The translations under genes and the position numbers were made by a program. Under the pieces are notes generated by a model. It was not told where the DNA came from. It was given only the letters and a program-made list of their open reading frames with translations, and searched no databases. This document shows, in pieces, positions 34,847-42,710 of a DNA stretch of 44,632 nucleotides (its first letter is position 1; each line of letters starts with the position of its first letter). Source of the stretch: Nocardioides sp. PD653-B2 (lineage in GTDB: Bacteria > Actinomycetota > Actinomycetes > Propionibacteriales > Nocardioidaceae); contig NZ_BDJE01000023.1 of the NCBI RefSeq assembly GCF_002117935.1, positions 1 to 44,632 of the forward strand, in the 5' to 3' direction.

Positions 34847-35257
34847 TCACGGTCGGCGTGCGGTGGAGCTCTCGGGGTCCCGACCCTCGATGGAGGTCGC
34901 CAGCTCGCGGTCGATCCAGCGCCCGATCACCTCGACCACGTAGGCCCGCTCGCCGCGGTCGAGCAGGTGCCCCTTCGCGATGCCGTGCCACGTCTCCAGG
35001 CAGCTGCGGCAGCAGGTCGCGGTGGCGTGTTGGGCCACGAAGACCGGGTGGTTGCGGTAGGGGGTCTGCCGGCCGTCGTTGCGCGGCTCGGCCGGCGCCA
35101 GCCGCTCGGCGATGATCTCCGCGGCGTGAGCCCGCATCGTCTGCGGACCGCGCAGCCCAGCCGTGGTCCGCTCGCGCCCGCGCAGGTGGAAGCGCCGCCC
35201 GAACGGTCGCGCGCTCGCGCGGTCGATCCGGTCATCGATCTCGGCGGGGTCGGGCAC
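34847..35257 (-). CDS. DUF4186 domain-containing protein
   Basis: 136 residues. The run PFGRRFHLRGRE, APAEPRNDGRQTPYRNHPVFVAQHATATCCRSCLETWHGI and YVVEVIGRWI marks DUF4186, a small conserved bacterial domain with a CC-x2-C cluster and nearby histidines that suggest metal binding. Function is unknown. The start GTG 35257 is 6 bases after TAGTCT (minus strand), with no ribosome binding site, so it is probably leaderless. It lies upstream of the beta-helix gene on the same strand; a functional link is not apparent. Confidence 0.88.
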   Translation of the reverse strand: MPDPAEIDDRIDRASARPFGRRFHLRGRERTTAGLRGPQTMRAHAAEIIAERLAPAEPRNDGRQTPYRNHPVFVAQHATATCCRSCLETWHGIAKGHLLDRGERAYVVEVIGRWIDRELATSIEGRDPESSTARRP

Positions 35258-35263
35258 TCCCCC

Positions 35264-35269
35264 AGACTA
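35264..35269 (-). promoter_or_regulatory. -10 box of the DUF4186 gene (leaderless)
   Basis: TAGTCT on the minus strand, then six bases (GGGGGA) and GTG 35257. Confidence 0.55.
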
Positions 35270-35359
35270 GGCACGGCAGCACGATGGCCGACGAGGAAGC
35301 CACGACCGGCCGGGTCTGCGCGGGTCCGCGAACCATGAGAGCCCGGCGGGGCGCGCGGG

Positions 35360-37357
35360 TCAGGCGTCGTAGTCGACGCGCAGCTCCTCGCTCGTCGGGT
35401 GCGCCTGGCAGGTCAGCACGTAGCCCTCGTCGACCTCGGCGGCGTCCAGGGCGTGGTTCTGGTCCATCGCGGCCGTGCCGAGCATGACCTTGGCCCGACA
35501 GGTCCCGCAGGCGCCACCGGCACACGCGTACGGCGCGTCGACGCCGGCCGCGAGCGCGGCGTCGAGGACGGTCGCCCCCGCTGCGGCGAGCTCGAAGGTC
35601 GTCTCGGCGCCGTCGAGCGCCACGCTGACCCGGCTGACCAGGCTGGCCAGGTCGCCGTCGTGAGCCTCGACGGGCTCGGCCGCGGTGTGGAAGAGCTCGG
35701 AGTGCACCCGGTCCTCGGCCACGCCTGCCTGGAGGAGGCCGTCGGTGACGTCCTCGACCATCGCCTGGGGCCCGCACAGCAGCCAGGCGTCCACCGACGC
35801 GACCCGGTCGCCCACCAGCCGGGCGACCAGCGCCCGGTCGATGCGTCCGGTCAGCGCGGCGTCCTCCCGCGACACGACGTGATGGACCCGGAGCCGACCG
35901 TCGAACTCGGTCACCAGGGCGTCCAGCTCACGCCGGAACATCGTGCTGGCCGCCGCCCGGTTGCCGTAGACGAGGTCGAAGGTGCTCGCCTGCTCCACCT
36001 CGAGAGCGGTCGCGATGATGGAGACGAGCGGCGTGATGCCGGAGCCGGCGGCCACGCCGACGTAAGCGTGCTTCGCGCCCGCATCGAGCGGGATCCCGAA
36101 CCGTCCGGTCGGCGTCATCACGTCCAGGATGTCGCCGGACCGCAGCTCGCCGTTGAGATAGCTGGAGAAGACTCCGCCCTCGACCCGCTTGACGGCCACG
36201 CGCAGCTCGCCGGTGGTAGCAGGCGCACACAGGGAGTAGCTGCGGCGCACGTCCTGGCCGTCGATGACCGCGCGGAGCGTCACGTGCTGGCCGGCGGTGT
36301 ACCGGTAGTCCGGGGCCAGGTCCTCGGGCACCGCGAAGGAGAGGACGACGCTGTCCTCCGTCATGCGCTCCACCGACGTGACGCGCAGGGGATGGAAGGC
36401 CGCCCGTCGGCCCGAGAGGGCGGGCCCGGAGAGCCGGTCGGTGAGGCGGCGCCAGGTGCGGTACTCCTCCGCCGTCAGCGACCGGCCGAACCAGGTCGAG
36501 ATCGCCGCGTCGCGGTCGAGGTAGGCGGTCTCGTTGCGCCGCCAGGCACGCACGTAGCGATAGAACGGCACGCTCGGGTGCAGGTGATGCACCAGGTGGT
36601 AGTTCTGGTAGACGAACAGCGGCGTCAGCCACGCTTCACCACCCACCCGCACGCGGGTGGCGCGGTACTTGTCCTCGCGCTGGGTCGCCGTCAGCCCGTG
36701 GTGCGGCAGGTAGTCGAACCACCACGCCAGGATCGTGAGGCCGATCCGCTGCGGGACGAGGTACAGGACGACCAGCTCGTACAGGTGTCCGGTCGCGGCG
36801 ACCGCGCCGAAGACGGCCGCGACGGACAGGAACGTGCCGAGCGTGACGACGACCTCGGCCCGCGGACGCTCGCGCAGGCGCCGCACGTAGAAGGCCACGT
36901 ACCAGACGTCGATCGTGGCCCACCGGAACGGCAGCTGCCACCACGGCCCCTCGCTGGTCCAGGCGTCCGGGTCGCTGGCCTTGGGCTCGTTGGTGTTGCG
37001 GTGGTGCTCGATGTGGATGAACTGCATGAGCGGGAACGTCGCGTACGCCGCGACGAACGGCTGCGCGAGGTGTCCGAACGCGTTGTTGAGGCGGGTGTCG
37101 GTGCTGATCGCGTGGTGGGTGGCCTCGTGCAGGACCGAGAACATCAAGAAGGTGACCGCGGCACCGATCGGGACGGTCCGCCACGGCGACCACTGCGCCG
37201 CGAGGACGGCCCAGGCCTCGAAGGCGAAGAGACCCAGCGTGCCGACGAAGAGCAGGACGGTCGGCCAGGCCAGCCGGGGCACCGTCTCGCCCGGGTCCGG
37301 CAGACCCAGGACCGGCTGCGTCGCCTCGGGGTTGCGGGCGATGGTCGGTGCCGTCAT
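35360..37357 (-). CDS. Single-chain membrane desaturase/hydroxylase - ferredoxin reductase - 2Fe-2S ferredoxin fusion
   Basis: 665 residues in three parts. Residues 1-310 are a membrane fatty acid desaturase/hydroxylase with histidine boxes HEATHH (77-82), HIEHH (115-119) and HLVHHLH (254-260) for the di-iron centre. Residues about 320-555 form a PaaE-like flavin reductase: RSYS (372-375, flavin), VAAGSGITPLVSI (435-447, NAD(P)H). The C-terminus is a plant-type 2Fe-2S domain with C612-x4-C617-x2-C620-x29-C650. The chain therefore carries its own electron path from NAD(P)H to the di-iron site. Related systems use separate genes (for example mycobacterial DesA3 with Rv3230c). GGAGGAGG lies 7 bases before ATG 37357. 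A palindrome overlaps its promoter. Substrate (acyl chain, carotenoid or alkane) is not readable. Confidence 0.85.
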   Translation of the reverse strand: MTAPTIARNPEATQPVLGLPDPGETVPRLAWPTVLLFVGTLGLFAFEAWAVLAAQWSPWRTVPIGAAVTFLMFSVLHEATHHAISTDTRLNNAFGHLAQPFVAAYATFPLMQFIHIEHHRNTNEPKASDPDAWTSEGPWWQLPFRWATIDVWYVAFYVRRLRERPRAEVVVTLGTFLSVAAVFGAVAATGHLYELVVLYLVPQRIGLTILAWWFDYLPHHGLTATQREDKYRATRVRVGGEAWLTPLFVYQNYHLVHHLHPSVPFYRYVRAWRRNETAYLDRDAAISTWFGRSLTAEEYRTWRRLTDRLSGPALSGRRAAFHPLRVTSVERMTEDSVVLSFAVPEDLAPDYRYTAGQHVTLRAVIDGQDVRRSYSLCAPATTGELRVAVKRVEGGVFSSYLNGELRSGDILDVMTPTGRFGIPLDAGAKHAYVGVAAGSGITPLVSIIATALEVEQASTFDLVYGNRAAASTMFRRELDALVTEFDGRLRVHHVVSREDAALTGRIDRALVARLVGDRVASVDAWLLCGPQAMVEDVTDGLLQAGVAEDRVHSELFHTAAEPVEAHDGDLASLVSRVSVALDGAETTFELAAAGATVLDAALAAGVDAPYACAGGACGTCRAKVMLGTAAMDQNHALDAAEVDEGYVLTCQAHPTSEELRVDYDA

Positions 37358-37398
37358 CGGTGCTCCTCCTCCACGCAGCGGCGCCGGTCGCCGTTCGC

Positions 37399-37438
37399 TT
37401 TACAGAAGGAGTCTGTTTGTAAACCGAGGCCGGGTCAA
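37399..37438 (-). promoter_or_regulatory. Desaturase promoter with overlapping operator palindrome
   Basis: TTTACA (37399-37404) and TGTAAA (37418-37423) bracket an inner ACAGA-N5-TCTGT repeat, a compact TetR-type operator. On the minus strand TTGACC (37433-37438) and CAGACT (37410-37415) with 17 bases between form a promoter whose -10 lies inside the palindrome. The regulator is not encoded next to it. Confidence 0.55.
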
Positions 37439-37454
37439 CCCGGGGTGGCCCAGG

Positions 37455-38399
37455 TCACACCCGCTCCAGCTGCGCAGGCGGCCGCCCCAGGGTGTGGCGC
37501 CGGTACCAGCGCTTCCCGTGGTGGCGCTGGTAGAACCACGTGAACGACGACAGCGCCCCGCGGTCGTGGAACCAGAACCCTGCGGGGATGTCGTCGACCG
37601 GCGTCCGGCGACCGGGCTCGATGTCGGCCACGACCACGCCCGGACCCTCGCGGCGGTCCCGGCGGGCCACCACGGCTCCCGCGGCGTCACAGATCACGGC
37701 ACCACCTTGGAGCCAGCCGCGGTAGGTCAGCGGGCTCCACGGAAGACCGCACTCGAGGCCTCCCGTGTGGGCCGCGTGTACGACCGGGGCGCCGACCACC
37801 CGCGCCATCGCCGCCGCCACACCGGCCGCCGTACGCGCGTTGTCCTCCTCCATCCGCCGCGTCAGCCACCGCGGGCGCCAGGCCGGGATGCTCCACCAGG
37901 CGGAGCCCCCGACGACCAGGTCGACCTTTCCGCGGAGCCGGTGCGCCGTCTGCGTGCGCATGAACTCCCAGCAGACCGCGGCGCCCGCGGTGAGCTCGCC
38001 GGCCTCGATCACGCCGTCGTCGTGACCTCCGACGTAGAAGCAGTTCTCCCACATCGTCGGGAGGTCCTTGTCGTGCCGCCCCAGCACGTCGCCTCGAGGT
38101 CCCACGAGGAAGAAGGCGTTGCGGTTGTGCCCGTCGGCATCGCGACAGATGAAGGAGCCGCCCACCGTGGCGCTGTGTCGCCGCGCGAGGCGCCGCAGCA
38201 GGTCCAGCGCCGGCCCCTCCACCGGCAGGGACGCCTGTGCCATGCGCTCGGTGAAGCCCATCCCGGTCGAGAAGAACTCGGGCAGGACGATCCAGTCAGC
38301 CCCCGATGCCCCGGCCTCGTCCGCGAGCACCTCGGCCCGGCGCAGGTTCTCCGCCACGTCGCCCAGCACGGGCTCCATCTGCACTGCCGCTACTCTCAC
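37455..38399 (-). CDS. Carbon-nitrogen hydrolase (nitrilase superfamily)
   Basis: 314 residues with the Glu-Lys-Cys triad of the nitrilase superfamily: Glu41 in VLPEFF, Lys111 in HDKDLP and nucleophile Cys143 in AAVCWEF. These enzymes hydrolyse or condense amides and nitriles; the W-E-F after the Cys and the overall length fit the amidase or carbamoyl-putrescine-like branches better than true nitrilases, but this is a loose judgement. The C-terminal 60 residues (from DIEPGRRTPVDDIPAGFWFHD) are rich in aromatic and basic residues. GTG 38399 has GAAAGG 6 bases upstream. The gene is followed on the same strand by the desaturase promoter, so they are separate units. Confidence 0.82.
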   Translation of the reverse strand: MRVAAVQMEPVLGDVAENLRRAEVLADEAGASGADWIVLPEFFSTGMGFTERMAQASLPVEGPALDLLRRLARRHSATVGGSFICRDADGHNRNAFFLVGPRGDVLGRHDKDLPTMWENCFYVGGHDDGVIEAGELTAGAAVCWEFMRTQTAHRLRGKVDLVVGGSAWWSIPAWRPRWLTRRMEEDNARTAAGVAAAMARVVGAPVVHAAHTGGLECGLPWSPLTYRGWLQGGAVICDAAGAVVARRDRREGPGVVVADIEPGRRTPVDDIPAGFWFHDRGALSSFTWFYQRHHGKRWYRRHTLGRPPAQLERV

Positions 38400-38539
38400 A
38401 ACCGACCTTTCGCCGCAAGGATGAAGTCGGCGAAAACCTACCCATGAGCCTGCCGCCGTCCGCGGTCGGCAGCGCCTCGCCGGTCGGCGCTGAGCTGGCC
38501 CGGCAGGAACAAGCGGGTCGTCGGCGCCGTTCGGCCTCC

Positions 38540-39190
38540 ATGACCACCATCGGCTTCATCGGCAGCGGCAACATCGGCGGGACCCTCGCGAAACTCTTCG
38601 CGGACGCGGGCTACGACGTCGTCATCAGCAACTCGCGCGGGCCGGAGACGCTCGCGGACGAGGTCGCCGAGATCGGCGACCACGCCCGGGCCGCGACCGC
38701 GGCCGAGGCGGCGGAGGCCGGGGAGGTCGTGGTCGTGTCGGTGCCGTTCCTCGCCGTCGACCAGGTCCCCGTGACCCCGCTGGCCGGCAAGGTCGTCATC
38801 GACACGAACAACTACTACTTCGAGCGTGACGGGCACGTCGCCGCGATCGACGACGGGCAGACCACCCCGAGCGAGGTGCTGCAGGAGCACCTGCCCGAGT
38901 CGCACGTCGTCAAGCTCTTCAACGCCATCCAGGCCGGCCACCTCGCCACCCAGGGAGTCCCGGCCGGCACACCCGCTCGCCGGGCGCTGCCGATGGCGGG
39001 TGACGACGAGACGGCCAAGGCGACCGTGGCCCGGCTCGCCGACGAGATCGGGTACGACGTCGTCGACGTCGGAGCCCTCGCCGAGGGCTGGCGCTTCGAC
39101 CGCGACCAGCCGGCGTACGGCGCCGCGGTCGACGCCGCCGGCCTGCGCGCGCTGCTCGACGACGCGAAGCGAGCCTCCACCTCGGCGTAG
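38540..39190 (+). CDS. F420-dependent NADP oxidoreductase-like protein
   Basis: 216 residues beginning at once with the Rossmann motif TTIGFIGSGNIGGTLAKLFADAG, then SNSRGPETL and VVVSVPFLAVDQVP, KVVIDTNNYY and a C-terminal helical part ending in LLDDAKRAS. This is the FNO-like family that passes hydride between NADP and coenzyme F420, or reduces small substrates; an F420-type LLM gene lies 0.7 kb away. ATG 38540 has no strong ribosome binding site but the fold begins there; ATG 38444 in the same frame would add 32 residues without similarity. Confidence 0.8.
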   Translation: MTTIGFIGSGNIGGTLAKLFADAGYDVVISNSRGPETLADEVAEIGDHARAATAAEAAEAGEVVVVSVPFLAVDQVPVTPLAGKVVIDTNNYYFERDGHVAAIDDGQTTPSEVLQEHLPESHVVKLFNAIQAGHLATQGVPAGTPARRALPMAGDDETAKATVARLADEIGYDVVDVGALAEGWRFDRDQPAYGAAVDAAGLRALLDDAKRASTSA

Positions 39191-39214
39191 CCGCTGCGTG
39201 GCAGGATCCGGCCC

Positions 39215-39367
39215 ATGGACGCCATGGAGTGCGACAACTGCGGCAGCACGATGCGCTGGGAGACGTCGCACTCGCGGTGCGACCGCTGCGGGCACATCCG
39301 CCCGTGCTGCGAGGGCGCTCCGGTGACCGCGAGCTGCGTCGTACCGTCGGCCGCCTCTCGTTCCTAG
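39215..39367 (+). CDS. 50-residue zinc-ribbon microprotein
   Basis: The frame ATG 39215 to TAG 39365-39367 encodes a chain with C6-x2-C9, C22-x2-C25 and a C-C pair in IRPCCEGAP, a typical small zinc ribbon followed by a third cysteine cluster. I recall similar actinobacterial microproteins with the RPCCEGAP element, function unknown. The ribosome binding site is poor (GGATCCGG). The stop codon lies in CTAG and overlaps the stop codon of the convergent DinB-like gene. It follows the NADP oxidoreductase gene by 24 bp and may be cotranscribed. Confidence 0.65.
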   Translation: MDAMECDNCGSTMRWETSHSRCDRCGHIRPCCEGAPVTASCVVPSAASRS

Positions 39368-39867
39368 GCGCCGAGCAGGCCCCGCCCGTAGGCCGCCTGG
39401 CCCGCGTGCTGCAGGTCGTCGCTGACCACGCTCACGAGGCGTACGGCGAGGGTGACCGGCGGGTCCCAGCGCTCGTCGACGACCCGGTCGAGGTCGCCGT
39501 CCGCGACCGTCTGCAGGTAGGACACCGTCTGGGCGGTCACGGCGGAGAGGTAGTCGGCGAGCAGGTCGGCGCTCGCCCGCACCTGGCCGACCTCCTCGGA
39601 GGTCTGCCCGTAGCCGGTGGCGGAGTCCTCGAAGGGCAGGCCGAAGCGGTCGGCGTACCCCTGGGCCGTCCACACCTGCTCGAGACCGGCCACGTCGGCG
39701 ACGTGGTCGTCCTGCACCCGGGCCAGGTGCCAGACCAGCCAGGCGATCGGGTTCGCGTCCGCCGTCGCGCGGTGCGCCAGCTGGTCGTCGTCGAGGTCCT
39801 CGACGGCGGCGCGGCCCGTCTGCTCGATGCGTCCGAAGGCGTCGATGAGGAGCTGTGCGGGAGTCAT
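39364..39867 (-). CDS. DinB/DUF664-like protein (putative thiol-dependent enzyme)
   Basis: 167 residues with a four-helix DinB-like plan: TPAQLLIDAFGRIEQ, NPIAWLVWHLARVQDDHVADVAG with the metal-type His pair, then a tail with VVSDDLQHAGQAAYGRGLL, the third His. This arrangement fits DUF664 / mycothiol-transferase-like proteins. The reaction is unknown. ATG 39867 lies 6 bases after TAACGT (minus strand), so the mRNA is probably leaderless. Its stop codon CTA/TAG shares the palindrome CTAG with the zinc-ribbon gene. Divergent from the LLM gene with 41 bp between the starts. Confidence 0.85.
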   Translation of the reverse strand: MTPAQLLIDAFGRIEQTGRAAVEDLDDDQLAHRATADANPIAWLVWHLARVQDDHVADVAGLEQVWTAQGYADRFGLPFEDSATGYGQTSEEVGQVRASADLLADYLSAVTAQTVSYLQTVADGDLDRVVDERWDPPVTLAVRLVSVVSDDLQHAGQAAYGRGLLGA

Positions 39868-39873
39868 ACGTCG

Positions 39874-39879
39874 ACGTTA
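39874..39879 (-). promoter_or_regulatory. -10 box of the DinB-like gene (leaderless)
   Basis: TAACGT on the minus strand, then six bases (CGACGT) and ATG 39867. Confidence 0.55.
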
Positions 39880-39908
39880 GCGACCGGGCAAGTGGGTACC
39901 GGCCGGGC

Positions 39909-40889
39909 ATGACGAACTTCGGCTACACCCTGATGACCGAGCAGAGCGGACCCCGCGAGCTGGTGTCGTACGCCGTCGCCGCCGAGCGGGTCGGCTTCGA
40001 CTTCGAGGTGATGAGCGACCACTACTCCCCGTGGCTGACCGAGCAGGGCCACGCGCCGTACGCCTGGACCGTGCTGGGTGCGGTGGCGCAGGCGACGTCG
40101 CGGGTCGGGCTGATGACCTACGTGACCTGCCCGACGATGCGCTACCACCCGGCCGTCGTGGCCCAGAAGGCCGCGACGCTGCAGATCCTCGCCGAGGGTC
40201 GCTTCACCCTCGGGCTCGGCAGCGGCGAGAACCTCAACGAGCACGTCGTCGGCGAGGGCTGGCCGGCGATCCAGGACCGCCAGGCCATGCTGCGGGAGGC
40301 CGTCGAGATCATCCGGTCGCTGCACAGCGGCGAGCTCGTGGACCACCGTGGCGAGTACTTCCAGGTCGACTCGGCCCGGGTCTGGGACGTCCCGGACGAG
40401 GGTGTGGAGATCGGCCTGGCGGTCGCGGGTGACCGCGCGATCGAGGAGCTGGCACCGCTCGGCGACCACCTGATCGGCGTCGAGCCCGACCCGTCGCTCG
40501 TCGAGAAGTGGAACGCCGTGAAGGGCGCCCCGCAGATCCCGGGCACGGCACGGGCCATCGGCCAGATCCCGATCTGCTGGGACCCCGACGAGGACACCGC
40601 GATCAAGAAGGCGCACGAGCAGTTCCGCTGGTTCGCCGGCGGCTGGAGCGTGAACGCCGACCTGCCGACGCCGGCCGGCTTCGCCGGGGCCACGCAGTTC
40701 GTGCGGCCGGAGGACGTCGCGGACTCGATCCCGTGCGGGCCCGACCTGGACAAGATCGTCGAGGCGGTCGGCGAGTTCGCGAAGGCCGGCTTCACCGACG
40801 TCGCGATCGTGCAGATCGGCGACGAGGGCCAGCAGCGCTTCCTCGACGAGGCGGCGGGTCCGCTGCTGGAGAAGCTGCGCGCAGGGTGA
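39909..40889 (+). CDS. LLM-class F420-dependent oxidoreductase
   Basis: 326 residues of the luciferase-like TIM-barrel family. The opening FGYTLMTEQSGPRELVSYAVAAERVGFDFEVMSDHYSPW and TVLGAVAQATSRVGLMTYVTCPTMRYHPAVVAQKAAT, together with FTLGLGSGENLNEHVVG, place it close to the F420-dependent glucose-6-phosphate dehydrogenase-like (TIGR03557-type) subgroup. Substrate is unknown. Members act with coenzyme F420, consistent with the FNO-like gene upstream. ATG 39909 begins the fold; TACCGG lies 6 bases upstream, a weak -10-like match. It converges with the DUF429-synthetase gene, 55 bp apart, with no clear hairpin. Confidence 0.9.
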   Translation: MTNFGYTLMTEQSGPRELVSYAVAAERVGFDFEVMSDHYSPWLTEQGHAPYAWTVLGAVAQATSRVGLMTYVTCPTMRYHPAVVAQKAATLQILAEGRFTLGLGSGENLNEHVVGEGWPAIQDRQAMLREAVEIIRSLHSGELVDHRGEYFQVDSARVWDVPDEGVEIGLAVAGDRAIEELAPLGDHLIGVEPDPSLVEKWNAVKGAPQIPGTARAIGQIPICWDPDEDTAIKKAHEQFRWFAGGWSVNADLPTPAGFAGATQFVRPEDVADSIPCGPDLDKIVEAVGEFAKAGFTDVAIVQIGDEGQQRFLDEAAGPLLEKLRAG

Positions 40890-40944
40890 CGCCGCCGGCT
40901 GCGAGTCAGGCCGACCCCGAGGTGCCGGCCGCGCTCGACGTCCC

Positions 40945-42696
40945 CTAGGTCGACGGGCGGGGGCCGGGCTGGTCCCGCATCTTCTCCAGGCGCGTCCGGA
41001 GCAGCGGGCGGCGGTGCTCGTTGCCCGGAAGTTCGACGTACCGCTCACCGAAGGCGGCGAGCAGCGCGTCGTCGAGCCGGCGTACGGCGCCGGGCGGGTA
41101 GCGGTAGTCCATCCGGGCGGTCAGCGCGTCCTCGTCGACGCGGGCGAGGACCTCCCCGAGCTCGGCCAGCGTGGTGATGCCGAGCTCGGGCAGCAGCCCG
41201 GCGATCCAGGCGTAGTGGTCGGCGCGCGACCACTCGGCGTCGTCGAACTGGCCGGCGAGGTACGCCGCGAGCTCGCGCGGGGTGATCGCGTCGTCGTCGG
41301 TCTCCTCGTCGTCGACGGAGGCGCCGCGGAGCCGGTCGCGGATCGTGGTGAACTCCTGGTCGGCGAGCTCGAGCAGCCCGGCCGCGAGCGTGAAGCGCCG
41401 GTCGAAGTCGCGGGCGTGCTCCTCGGGCACGGTGCCCTTGTAGCGGATGTCGTGCTCGAACTCCGCCCACGCGTGCTGGAGGACCGTGCGCACCTGCACC
41501 TGGGCGGTGAGGCCCCGCAGCGACTCGAACGCCGGCTGGCCGTTCTCGAACGAGACCAGCAGGTGGCGGCTCGCGTAGCCGAACCGTCCCTCGCTGGCGG
41601 TCTCCTGGCCGAGGTCGCGGTCGTCGATGACCCGAAGTTGGGTGCCGAGCAGGTCGGCGACCGCGGACACGTCGCTGTGCACGTAGGTGATGACCCGGAC
41701 ACCGATCTGGTCGGTGATGTCGCGCAGCGGGCCGGGGTAGACGAGCTCGCCGTCGACCGCCCGCGCGGCCTTGGTCGCGAACGACGCGACGCTCTTGGTG
41801 CGGCCGCCGACGGTCAGGTAGTTGATCCCGGCCTCGTCGAGGATCGAGGTGATCAGGGCGACGTACTGGTCGCCGGCCTCGACCAGTGCGGGCTGGCGGG
41901 CGGCGTACTCCTCGACCGCGGTGCGCACCGGGTCGGGGGCCGGCCGACGCTCGCGCGGGGTGGGTGCGTGCCCCTCGGGGAGGGTGGGCGTGACGATGTA
42001 GCCGTTCGCGAGGTCGCCGTACGTCGTCACGTGGTCGGGCTCGCGGGTCGCGAAGAGCGCGACGTACGCGCAGATGACGGCGTCGACCTGGTCCTCGACC
42101 ACCCGGAGCTCGCTCTTGCGGGTCGCGGTCTCGACCTGCGCCACCAGCGCGCGCCAGGTCGGGTGGTCGAGCAGCATCGGCGTGGGTGCCGCGGCCAGCC
42201 CCTCGAGCAGGCCCATCAGCACGAGGAGCTCGCCGCGCAGCCGGTCGAAGGAGCGGCCGGGCTTGTTCTTGTACTTGAGCGTGCGACCGAGCCGGAAGAG
42301 CGCGACCGTCGCGGGGTGGGGGTAGACCTCGATCGCCCGACGGCCGCGGCCGGAGCGGGGGTTCATGTCCAGGCCGAGCCGGGCCGCGAGCTTCGCGCCG
42401 CGCGGCTCCTTGAGCTCGGGCTTGCCGGTGTTGGAGGGGTGCGCGCCGGCGTCGAAGCGGGCGAAGTCCCTGTTGAGCGCGGCCTCGGCGGGCCGGTTGC
42501 CGGTGGCGTTCTTGACCACCAGGGGCGCGTCGATGGCGACCAGGCACTCGCGCTCGACGTAGGGGCTCAGCGCCTCGGCGATCTCGTCGTCGGTGCGCAC
42601 AGCGGAGATGTGCACGAGACGACCGGCGTCGTCGAGCACCGCGATGCCGGTGGGCTGCCGGTTGCCCCACGCCAGGTCGAGGCCCACGAAGTACAT
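40945..42696 (-). CDS. DUF429 - RelA/SpoT-type nucleotide pyrophosphokinase fusion protein
   Basis: 583 residues. Residues 1-235 are a DUF429 domain, a predicted RNase H-fold nuclease, with GLDLAWG (Asp7), AIDAP (Asp56), IEVYPHP (Glu123) and EDQVDAV near 201-207 as the acidic positions. Residues about 255-460 match the RelA/SpoT synthetase fold: GRTKS (298-302), Lys309, DQIGVRV (Asp329), GYASRH (373-378), and VQVRTVLQHAWAEFEHDIRYK (400-420). In the motif that usually reads EIQVRT the first residue is Gln399. The last 120 residues are a separate helical extension. No hydrolase (HD) domain is present. The product could make an alarmone or pyrophosphorylate another nucleotide. It lies 14 bp after the TetR gene, with AGGG before ATG 42696. 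Confidence 0.85.
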   Translation of the reverse strand: MYFVGLDLAWGNRQPTGIAVLDDAGRLVHISAVRTDDEIAEALSPYVERECLVAIDAPLVVKNATGNRPAEAALNRDFARFDAGAHPSNTGKPELKEPRGAKLAARLGLDMNPRSGRGRRAIEVYPHPATVALFRLGRTLKYKNKPGRSFDRLRGELLVLMGLLEGLAAAPTPMLLDHPTWRALVAQVETATRKSELRVVEDQVDAVICAYVALFATREPDHVTTYGDLANGYIVTPTLPEGHAPTPRERRPAPDPVRTAVEEYAARQPALVEAGDQYVALITSILDEAGINYLTVGGRTKSVASFATKAARAVDGELVYPGPLRDITDQIGVRVITYVHSDVSAVADLLGTQLRVIDDRDLGQETASEGRFGYASRHLLVSFENGQPAFESLRGLTAQVQVRTVLQHAWAEFEHDIRYKGTVPEEHARDFDRRFTLAAGLLELADQEFTTIRDRLRGASVDDEETDDDAITPRELAAYLAGQFDDAEWSRADHYAWIAGLLPELGITTLAELGEVLARVDEDALTARMDYRYPPGAVRRLDDALLAAFGERYVELPGNEHRRPLLRTRLEKMRDQPGPRPST

Positions 42697-42710
42697 GGGC
42701 CCACCCTGCC

